DNA from: Pseudo-nitzschia pungens
Lineage: Eukaryota; Bacillariophyta; Bacillariophyceae; Bacillariales; Bacillariaceae
DNA length: 64,000 nucleotides
NCBI GenBank assembly: GCA_037355855.1
Contig: CM074768.1
Location: 1,550,001 to 1,614,000, forward strand
Direction of reading: 5' to 3'
The notes under the pieces were generated by a model. The model saw only the letters and a list, made by a program, of their open reading frames with translations. It did no database searches and was not told the DNA's origin. Positions 41,264 to 50,200 of this stretch are shown one piece after another (position 1 is the stretch's first letter; each line of letters starts with the position of its first letter). The position numbers were made by a program, and so were the translations under genes.

Positions 41264-41800
41264 ACATTATGGAAAAAAGTTTTTTTTGAGAAAATTTCCA
41301 TGTTCACGCGCGTGTTGCACGCGATAAAATTAAGTATTTTTAACGTCTATTGTTTGCTGTATATCCACTTTAACGGCTGTACAAGTACTTAGAGTGTCCT
41401 CAAAACTGTCCTCAAAACTGTCCTCAAAATGTGTCCTCAAAAAGGAGTGTCCTCAACGATTTTGTCCTCAACAGTCTGTCCTCAACCATTATGTCCTCAA
41501 CAATTATGTCCTCAATGTTTTGTCCTCAACCTCAACGTTGAAGTCATAGAGGTTGAGGACAAAACGTTGAGGACATCATTGTTGAGGACATAATGGTTGA
41601 GGACAGTCTGTTGAGGACAAAATCGTTGAGGACACGTTTTGAGGACAATCATTTTTTGAGGACAAAGATGACGGTTGAAGACCGTTAAATTATGGTCGCT
41701 CTTCTTAAATTATTAAAATGCCCTAAGATTTTTGAGAGTAGTCCCACGCACAATGCGCATGAAAATGGAAATTTTCCAGAAATTTTTTTTTCCATAATGT
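41264..41800. mobile_element. fold-back element built of GTCCTCAA repeats, TCCTGGA target duplication
   Basis: A 537-bp insertion with inverted ends (ACATTATGGAAAAAA / TTTTTTCCATAATGT, with GGAAATTTTC-type subterminal homology) flanked by TCCTGGA at 41257-41263 and 41801-41807. The core is two opposite arrays: nine or so TGTCCTCAA units (41391-41530) and the same units as TTGAGGACA (about 41550-41665), which could form a long hairpin. No coding capacity. The TSD sits in repetitive gag DNA where CCTGGA recurs, so its 7-bp length is likely but not certain. Confidence 0.8.
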
Positions 41801-42324
41801 TCCTGGAGTTGTCGGACGTGCCCCTGTCCCTGGTGTTGCTGCCAATGCTACCCCTGGTGTCGCTGCCTGGTGTTGCTGCCGGTGCTGCCCCTGGTGTTGC
41901 TGCCGGTGCTGCCGCTGGAGTTGTTGGTGTTGGAGTTCCCCCTGTTCCGAACAATGTTGGAGTCCCCCCTACCCCGAACAGTGCTGGAGTTCCCCCTGCT
42001 GTTGGGGTGCCTGCTCCTGGCACTACTGCTGCCGGCGCTGCTGCACCTGCTGCCCTGCATGGTGTGACTTGGATTCAAACGGTCCATCAAGATTTTTTTG
42101 GAATGGATCTGCTACCAACCACTCATTCGTATGAAGCCTACAGCCCATACCTGGCTCAGTGATCCACTCACAGCTAAAAGAACCCGTGCTCGCATAAATG
42201 GAATGGAGACCGCAGACAAGGAACCAACCACGGAAGCCACGGCTTTGCCCAAGCTTACGAACCTTGACAACTTCCGCCAGTGGGAAGAGAACTTCCGTCA
42301 ATACAATGAGCAAGGCTTCTCCCT

Positions 42325-42343
42325 CTTGTATGCCAATCAGTAT
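42325..42343. repeat. target-site duplication of LINE copy 2, left (19 bp)
   Basis: CTTGTATGCCAATCAGTAT, repeated at 53429-53447. One further T on the left is shared, so the length could be 20. Confidence 0.95.
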
Positions 42344-44339
42344 ACAATTTTGCGACGCGCGATTTTGTCCGACGTTCCGATGTTCCAGTACTTAAAACAC
42401 GTAGATTTCTACACAACTTTCCCCTTTGATATCTCACTCACTTCTAAAGCTCCTACAACAAAACCAAGCACTACACCTATCAACAGAGACCTCCCCTGTC
42501 TGATTCTGCTGTTTGTTTGCCTGCTCCTTGCTCCCTTTGGTTGCTGTGGTTGCTTGTTTCCTCTGCCGGTCGGTCGATCGCTTCGGCAGCAACACAAGCA
42601 AAAGGACACATAATCTCTACAGCAAGCCCAGTACTAATTCTACAGCAGCTCTGCTCCGGTTAGTCTCCACACTCAGTTTGTCTCCGAGCCTGGTTTGTTT
42701 CGATCTGTTTTCAAGCTACCTTATTATTTAACGCTATACAGACTTCCAAGCCTCTTAAGTGATATCCACTTAACGTTCTACATTCTTCAAGGTCGAACCC
42801 ATTTAACGTTCTACATTCTTCAAGATAGAGCACATATACACCCCCTTCTAGAAGGTTCCTACTCGCTGATCCCTAAGTATCTGCAAGTTCGCGCAAGCAT
42901 ATCTTCCAGTTCCCCCTTTATTTTCAAGCCAATTGCCCCCTGCTCTTACTAGTGTCAATCACTTAAGAGCTACCCTGTTTCCTAGCCAAGCCCCCCAGTC
43001 CCTAAGTGTTTTCGCTTAAGGCTCCCCCTACTACATCTGTTTTCAAGCCAAGACCAACCGATCCCTAAGTACCTCCTACTTAGTGCACTCTTGTTTCCAA
43101 GACTACAGCTACTATCGCCCCTTGTTTCCAAGACTACAGTTTCTCTGGTCCCTAAGTGTTCGCGGGTTCCCTGATCCCTAAGTGCTTTTTGCTATTAAGC
43201 AACCCCAACTTGAACTTCAAGTTCGACACTGTTTTCAAGACACAAGCCTCCCCCTGGTCCCTAGGTGTTTCTACTAAAGCCCCTGTTTTCAAGCAAGCAG
43301 CTTCACTGTCCCTAAGTGTCTCGCTCAAGGTACCTGTTTTCAAGCCAATTGCCCCTGGATACTGTTTCTTCCGTTAATTACTCCCCTTGTTTCCAAGCAG
43401 GCAGCTTCCCTGGTCCCTAAGTGTCTCGCTCAAGGTCCCTGTTTTCAAGCCAATTGCTCCTGGATACTGTTTCCACTTATAAGTACTCGCGAGTTTGAAC
43501 TTCAAGTTCCCTCCTGAGCCTTTTAAGTGTGCCCTGCCATTGATATTCCCCGGTCCCTAAGTGTTCCTACTAAAGCCCCTGTTTTCAAGGTCCAAGCTTC
43601 CCTGGGGCTGCTGTATTTCAATTCAAATCGCTTACAATTCGAATTTGCAAGCCTACAAGCCTACACGATTTGCAAGCCTACAAGCCTACACGATTTGCAG
43701 TAGTAGTTGAAAAATTGTTCACATTTGCACACTTTTCAAGCTACGAGTACAAGTACAGGTACTAGCTTCGGCTTCAGTCTACACGATTTGCAGTAGTTGA
43801 AAAATTGTTCAAACTTGCACAATTTTCAGGCTGCCGCGTACAAGTTCCAAGTTCCGCGCGCAGAGTTTTTGGGCTCCAAGTGTGAGACAAATTTTGCTCG
43901 TTTTTTAGCAAAAATTTCTGAGTTCCCCTGTGACTTTTGCTTCCCGGTGGGCTGCTGTATTTCAATTCGAATCATATCTGATTCGAAATTTCAAGCTAGT
44001 GGGCTGCTGTATTTCATTTCGAATCATATCTGATTCGAAATTCCAAGCCAGTCGTACAAGCCTACACGATTTGCAGAGTACAAGCCTACACGATTTGCAG
44101 AGCTCTTCCGCGCGAAGAGTTTTTGTGCTCCAAGTGTGAGACACATTTTGCTCGAGCAAAAATTTCTGAGTTCCCCGGTGACTTTTGTGGGTGTGCTCCA
44201 GTATATTTTTTGGATCCCCAGGGACCTTTTCCTTGTCCAGACCAAGGTTACCCTTGTTGTTGCTGCTGTACCCTGTTTCCAGGCTACACCCATCTGTATA
44301 TATCCATACAGGTTAACACTGACAGCCTACCAGCGCACC
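42344..44339 (+). promoter_or_regulatory. LINE copy 2 5' UTR with promoter-like repeats
   Basis: The same repeat families as in copy 1: the GGTCCCTAAGTGT and CAAGCCAATTGCCCC cores (about 42720-43580), CCTACACGATTTGCAG repeats (about 43660-43700, 43775-43795, 44060-44100) and a duplicated block GTGGGCTGCTGTATTTCA (43948, 44000) that is single in copy 1. About 44165-44275 is the shorter form of the gypsy-like segment. No gene. Confidence 0.65.
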
Positions 44340-47297
44340 ATGCCTCCCCCCCCGCCAGCTTCCAGGCGAAAAAGGTCTCCCTTGGCTAACACTCCTTCAA
44401 ACAAACGCGCCTTTACGGGGACCCCTTCCCGCCGACTACCTGCTGGTTCCGTTCTTCAGGCTACTCCCTCTCCCCCTCCCTCTCCCCGTACAGCTAGGGA
44501 TTCACTCCCTTCTGATGATGATATGTCCTTCACTTCTGCTGTGTCTACTGGTGCACTAGATGATGTTGATATGAGCACTGAGCAGTCAGGCACTGGGCAT
44601 TCAGACACAGGGCATTCAGGCAGTGGGCAGTCCGACAGTGGGACGTCTGACAGTGGGAAGTCCAACAGTGGGAAGTCCAACAGTGGAAATTCCAACAGTG
44701 GGACGTCCAACAGTGGGAAGTCCAACAGTGGAAAGTCCAACAGTGCGACGTCTAGGGATGGCCAGCCAGGCTCTGAGCACTCAGACTCTAAGCACTCTCC
44801 TTCCAAGGTCTCTCCTTCCAAGTCTAGTCTGAAACAAGCTACTCTTGCATTTCTTTCTGACACACCGTCTGCAGAGCGACATGCCCTGCGCAAGAAAGCC
44901 CTGGCTGCTGCCAACAAAGCTCACTCAGATTCCTTCCTCTGGTGCTTCTATGGTAAGGGGCCTTTTACTGGTCGTTCTTCCATTCCCACCCCTATCCACA
45001 CTCTTCGTAAAACTCCAGCAGGATCCCGGCTATGGACTGGGTGTCCTAGTCCCACTCACTTCTTCAGCAAGAAAGATGGGAATGACAAGAAATCCATCCA
45101 TGATGTCTGTCAGTCTGCCATCCCTCCAGCATATGCTCAAGCTTTTCCTGACAACCCTGAGTGGAGAACTGCTTCTGTGGAGTCCCTGGTTTCCCTTGCT
45201 TCTCTCTGCTTTCAAGCCTCTGCAGACTGGACCAAGCAACCTTCAGGCCATGCTCTGAAGAGATGTCTTATTGGTTTGGCCAAGATGTCTCCTGAGTGTT
45301 TTGATGACCTGTATTGTGAAGGTAACCTTTTGCCCAGCACTGAAGGAAGAGTTTGGTTGGCAGCCAATCAGGTGCTTGGCTCCCACTGGTATTTCAAGAA
45401 GCGACCTCCTACACCTGCGCCAACTGCAGTTGATGATGCTTCCACTTCCAAATCAGTGTCCTTTCTTCCTGGTGGAGGTGATGCTACTGTCTTGTCCTCC
45501 TCTGCTGGGCATTTCCTCCAACGCCGAGGGGTTTGCTCCAGTGATTCTAGAGCTCCAGTGGATGTCACTGCTGGCACCAAGTGTTCTCATCGTTCTTATG
45601 TCACTCTGTCCCTTCCAAGGTTGATGTCACAACACCCTGGGGAACTATATGATGAGCTGCTCAAGTCTCTCAAGGAAGCTTTGGATCTTCTATGGACTGT
45701 TGACAAGCGCCTGGTGTTGTATGTTTTTCCCTCCAGAGCCAGGCTCAACCCCAAGGCCAAGCCTGTTACCAAGTTTTGGACGACTCTTCCTGACAGGAAG
45801 ACCTTGGAATTGTATGTTGCTCAGCTCTGGCTTCGCAGTAGAACTGCTCCTCATCTACGCTTCTTTGTGGGCCACAGTGCTTCCCTTGAGAAACTCTTTT
45901 CAGCACAATTGCTCCAGAGGCTCAGAGACCGTGACATGGACCTGAAATATGACCACATACAGGCCCCAGTTATTGTCACATGTGGCTTTCTCCTTGGATC
46001 TTACATGCAGAGTTTTGATCTTGACCACTACAACGAATTGCTTCAGACTCATCCCAGGTTTCAGGCATGTCCTATTGCTGTTATCAGGAAGAATATCAGC
46101 CTTGACAACTCCAGAACTCCTGATCCCAATCCTGTTCAGGCTGCACACGTTTTGTGTGATGCTACAAAGCGCGCCCAAACTGTTAAGCTCCTCAAAGCCC
46201 AGTTCAATCGGTGCAAACCTTCAGACATTGCCTCTCTCCCTGATGGTAAATTCTACAAGTTTATTGAGACAGCTACCAATCCTTCTGATAGACCTCTTCC
46301 CCCCTCCAAGCTCAAGACTGTTCGCCAGGCTAAGCACCGCCAAGCTAAATTTATTGAGAGCCATGAAACTGCTCCTGTTCTGGGGGTAGTTGATCTTGAT
46401 CTTCCAGTTGACCTGGGCCAAGGGCTGGGTTTGAAGACACTGCGCAGTGTGCTTCTGGGTATCAGAACCCGTGACAATTGGTCATGGCCTCTTTTTCTTT
46501 CTGTCGATACCAGTTCATACCGAGGCGAGATCCTTGCTTTGTACAATATCACTACCAAGGCTGAAGCAATGGCCATGTTGTCTTTCCTGCCTATTATACT
46601 GGAAGCTCATTATGGTTCTTGTGTTCGACAATGGTTCTCTTCTGAGTGCCTGACTGAAATGGAAGCCTACCATTGGGATGCTGCTGCCAATTGTGTTGTG
46701 GAAACTGAACCTGCTGCAGATCCAATGCAGGATGACTCTCTTCCCTTTTTTGGTGATGGGGATGCAAGAGATTGGGAACTTGTTGATGATGACTTGTCAG
46801 TTGACCTTGCCCCAGACCTTACCTTTGATCTGGATCTGCACTTTAACCTCCAAGCCCGTGCTGACAGTGGTGGTGGCGGATTTGATGATTCTCAATCCAT
46901 GGATACTTTAGCAACCGGTACTTCCAATCTCACTGATGTCCAGGCTTCAGCGCCTGCAGGTGGTGTTCCTACTGGAGGTGATTCTTCCAATGTTGCCAAG
47001 GCTGATGCCTCTCCTGGTATTCCTCCTGAAGTTCCCCCTGCAGTTCCTGACCCTCCCCAGAATGCCATGGCTGGTGACCTCCCTGTGGCCTCTCCTGATT
47101 CCTCAACTGCAGTTCCTGCTGCCGGTGGTGGGGAAGACGCAGCCTCTGCATTGAGGCTTGGAGTTGCTGCAATTGCATTCTCCTCCAGCCATGATGCTAG
47201 TGTCAGTGATTTGAGCCATGCCAATGTTTCCACCAAATCAGCTCCGGCAACTCTTCCATCCCTGCGACAGACTGGGTTTCCTTCTGATCATGGTTAG
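44340..47297 (+). CDS. LINE copy 2 ORF1 protein
   Basis: 985 residues. I chose the ATG of MPPPPPASRRKR because it matches the copy 1 start (MPLPPPASRRKR); the frame is open further upstream in the 5' UTR, but copy 1 is not. It differs from the copy 1 protein by roughly a dozen substitutions, several in the NSGK(S/P) repeat. Features are as in copy 1: basic Pro-rich N-terminus, Ser/Gly/Asn repeat, unrecognised globular middle, acidic and Pro/Ala-rich C-terminus. The stop TAG is shared with the ORF2 start, ATGGTTAG. Confidence 0.88.
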   Translation: MPPPPPASRRKRSPLANTPSNKRAFTGTPSRRLPAGSVLQATPSPPPSPRTARDSLPSDDDMSFTSAVSTGALDDVDMSTEQSGTGHSDTGHSGSGQSDSGTSDSGKSNSGKSNSGNSNSGTSNSGKSNSGKSNSATSRDGQPGSEHSDSKHSPSKVSPSKSSLKQATLAFLSDTPSAERHALRKKALAAANKAHSDSFLWCFYGKGPFTGRSSIPTPIHTLRKTPAGSRLWTGCPSPTHFFSKKDGNDKKSIHDVCQSAIPPAYAQAFPDNPEWRTASVESLVSLASLCFQASADWTKQPSGHALKRCLIGLAKMSPECFDDLYCEGNLLPSTEGRVWLAANQVLGSHWYFKKRPPTPAPTAVDDASTSKSVSFLPGGGDATVLSSSAGHFLQRRGVCSSDSRAPVDVTAGTKCSHRSYVTLSLPRLMSQHPGELYDELLKSLKEALDLLWTVDKRLVLYVFPSRARLNPKAKPVTKFWTTLPDRKTLELYVAQLWLRSRTAPHLRFFVGHSASLEKLFSAQLLQRLRDRDMDLKYDHIQAPVIVTCGFLLGSYMQSFDLDHYNELLQTHPRFQACPIAVIRKNISLDNSRTPDPNPVQAAHVLCDATKRAQTVKLLKAQFNRCKPSDIASLPDGKFYKFIETATNPSDRPLPPSKLKTVRQAKHRQAKFIESHETAPVLGVVDLDLPVDLGQGLGLKTLRSVLLGIRTRDNWSWPLFLSVDTSSYRGEILALYNITTKAEAMAMLSFLPIILEAHYGSCVRQWFSSECLTEMEAYHWDAAANCVVETEPAADPMQDDSLPFFGDGDARDWELVDDDLSVDLAPDLTFDLDLHFNLQARADSGGGGFDDSQSMDTLATGTSNLTDVQASAPAGGVPTGGDSSNVAKADASPGIPPEVPPAVPDPPQNAMAGDLPVASPDSSTAVPAAGGGEDAASALRLGVAAIAFSSSHDASVSDLSHANVSTKSAPATLPSLRQTGFPSDHG

Positions 47298-50200
47298 CTC
47301 TTCTGGTATGAGGTTTGATGGGATGCCTTCCACTCCAAATCCTATCAATGCTTCTACTGTTTCTCCCTTTTCCTCCTCCGCCTCTTCCCCTGTCTCTCAG
47401 TTTGTCCAATTAACTCTTCATGGAGACTCTCTTGCTGCTAAGGATTCTGACAGTTTTGGTCACTCCTTCCCTCAAGCTCCATCCTCTAACTCCACCATCA
47501 TCACTTTCCAAAACATTGGACCGCAGCGCAGAGCTGCCTTTATGTCCATGTCCAAGCACAACTCCCGTCAATTTGTCAAGAGCAATGCCAGTGTGGCTCT
47601 TTTTGCTGAACATTGTTTGAATGAATCCAAACTCCTGCCATGTGATCTTTTCAATCGGCGCATGAAGAATATCAGTCCCTCAAGTTTTTCCTACCTTGCC
47701 AACAACAAGCATGAAGCTTCTGACTGTTCATGGCTTCAGCCTGGTGGTACAGGGTTTTCCATTGATCAACTGTTCAGTTCCCACAAGATTGCCCATGGGG
47801 CTGATCCTTCTGGTCTTGGGAGATGGTCCTTTGTCAAGTTTCAGGGCAGGGATGGTTACACTGTCACTATGTTTTCTGCTTACTGCCCTGTTGAAAATGA
47901 CAGGGACCTTGGTTCCGTCTGGAATCAACAGTACCGATACTTTCAAGCAGCTGAAAATCTTTTCAGTCCCAACCCATGTATTCTCTTTCACAGGGATTTG
48001 ACTGCTGCCCTTCAGGTCTGTCTGGGTGCAGGTGACCAGGTCATTCTTGGGATTGATCAAAATGCTGATGTTCGGACTGATGGCTTGTCTTTTGAGCTCA
48101 AGGCTCTTGGTTTCAGAGATGCCATTCTTACCCTTCATAGTCAGTCTTCTCCTCCTGCCACTCACAACCGCAACACTACCAGAACACCAATTGATGCCAT
48201 TTGGGTCTCTGAGAATGTTGATGTTCTCAGGGCTGGGTATTGTCCCTTTGGTGGCGCCTATGGTATGGAATCGGACCACAGAATGCTTTGGATTGAAGTC
48301 TGTAATTGCAGCCTCATGGGCAAACACCTGCCACCTACCGTGAGCTTCTCTCATTCCAAACTCCAGTCCTCCCACCCTCATCTGCGCCAACGGTATTTCA
48401 AGCGTGTCAGGCACAGCTTTCTCAAGGCTGGAGTGTTTTCTCTCCAAGCTAAGCTGGAACACCTCCTGGCTCAGTTTCAGTCTGGGGATATTTCTGTGCG
48501 CGCTGCTCTCATCACCACATATGAAGTCCTCCATGAAACCTCCACCTCTCTCAGGCTCTCTGTTGAACAAAACCTTTGCCACACAAGAGCTGGTCTGGTT
48601 CCATGGTCCCCGAAGCTGCAAGTCTATCGTGATACAATTGACTTTTGGCGGCGTGTTGTTAAGCTGAGACAGGGTGTGTCCACCAGTCATACTGTTTTGA
48701 AAAGGCTGGCATGCAAGCTTTCTCTCTACAAAGGAGAACACTGTGATCTTTCCAGTGCTGTCCTCCACCTGAAACAAGCTTACAGGCAATACCGAGCAGT
48801 GAAAAAATTGGCCCCCTCTTGGAGAGACTCCTTCAATCAAGGCCTGGTGGATGCACTTCTTGCTGAAGGCAAACCTCACAACCAGAATGCTTCCCAGATT
48901 CGTGCCCGGATGCGCAGGGAACGTCTTCAAAGAGAGCTTGGCCTTGCTGCTAGGTCTATTCGGGGACGTGTCAACAAGTCAGCTGTCTTGCGAGCTATTG
49001 CAGTTGGCCCTGATGGTGCTGAACAGGTCTTGGAGTCCCAGTCCACTATGGTTCCAGCTATGGCTGAATCCAATGTCCGGCGTCAACAGCAGTGTCTTGG
49101 CACTCCTTCCATGACTCCCTCCTTCATTCAAGATTTTGGCTACCTCGGCACAGCCCATGCTTCTGCTCAAGTTCTTGATGGCACATATAATCCTCCTCCT
49201 GCCACTGACAAATACCTGTCTGAATTTCTTTCTTGTCTCAAAGTCCCTGCCTCTATTCTGAGTTTGCCTCCCTTTGACTATTCAGTGTGTCCAGCTGACA
49301 ATGCTGCTGCCTGGAAACACCAGAGGGAACGCACAGCAAGTGAACCTTCATGTTTGAGTTTTGCCCACCACAAGGCTTTTGCCCTGGACCCCCAGTTGAA
49401 CAAGTTTGACACTCTACTGAGATCAGTCCCATTGATTGTTGGCTTCTCTCCTTCTGCCTGGCAGGTCATCACGGATGTTGAGATATTCAAGAAACCTGGT
49501 GAATATAGAGTGGATAAGATGAGACTCATCCAGTTGATGTCTCCTGAGTTCCAAATCAACAACAAGATGATTGGCAGACGCATTCTTGCCCATGCTGAAC
49601 GTGCCAATGCAGTGGCGGTTGATCAACATGGAAGCAGGAAACACCACAAGGCCATCAACACCTGCTTGAACAAGAAGCTCATCTGTGATGTGTTGAGGCA
49701 GAAGCGCAGATCCGGTGCTGTTGCTATGAATGATGCCAAGGGCTGTTATGATAGAATCTCTCATCCCATTGCAGGTCTCACTCTCCAGAGCTTTGGTGTT
49801 CCTGCACATGTGTGTGAAGTTCTTCTGTCTACTCTGCAACATGCTAAGCACCACATCAAAACTGGTTTTGGTCGGTCAGGTCCTGTGTATGGTGATGAAC
49901 CTGTTCCTCTCAGTGGTTGTGGCCAAGGCAATGGTATTGGTCCAACTCTTTGGGCTTTGGTGTCAACCATTGTCTTCCGAATGATGCAACAGGCTGGGCA
50001 TGGTGTCCATCTTATCACTTCTTTGTCACTGCAACTGGTTTCTCTTGTGGGTTTTGCCTTTGTGGATGACACAGATTTGTTTTGTGCTGGCTCTGATTCC
50101 TCAACATCTGGTGAAGAATTAGCAGTTGACTTTCAGGAAGCTCTTGACCGATGGGCTGGTGGGATTATTGCCACTGGTGGTGCGATTGAACCTGCCAAAT

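Larger units (their letters stand above)
33005..42343 (+). mobile_element. copia element F: LTR, leader and degraded gag, plus strand
   Basis: Sequence at 33005-33331 and 39149-40163 forms one LTR-like unit whose relative lies inverted at 60561-61760, next to a copia pol. Shared landmarks are ATTCAAG, the TGTGTAG...TGTACC...GCTACAG module, a TGCTTAGC-type tandem repeat, GTGTAGGATTTGTACC, and the end GTATTTGAGTGTATG...TTTGCC. Gypsy C splits the LTR with a CCATG duplication. A gag remnant follows at 41069, in the same orientation. The rest of the element beyond the LINE copy 2 insertion is not found. The left LTR edge is uncertain by tens of bases. Confidence 0.55.
41069..42343 (+). pseudogene. 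copia F gag remnant, split by a fold-back element and by LINE copy 2
   Basis: It starts MAKQTRSQAAAAAAT at 41069, then runs into a low-complexity Ala/Pro/Gly/Val stretch made of repeated VPG/APG units. The fold-back element interrupts this at 41264. The same kind of text (GVAAGAAPGVAAGAAAGV, VPPTPNSAGVPP) resumes after 41807. After a frameshift near 42100, a region resembling copia Gag follows: LPKLTNLDNFRQWEENFRQ and GFSLLYANQY, which ends at the LINE. Copia Gags in related genomes have a similar LxxxxNFxxWE block. The rest of gag is not found beyond LINE copy 2. Confidence 0.5.

Noticed and set aside
41391..41665. The large inverted repeat as a transcription terminator or RNA gene
   Set aside because: It is the core of a transposed fold-back element with target duplications, and nothing ties it to a neighbouring transcript.
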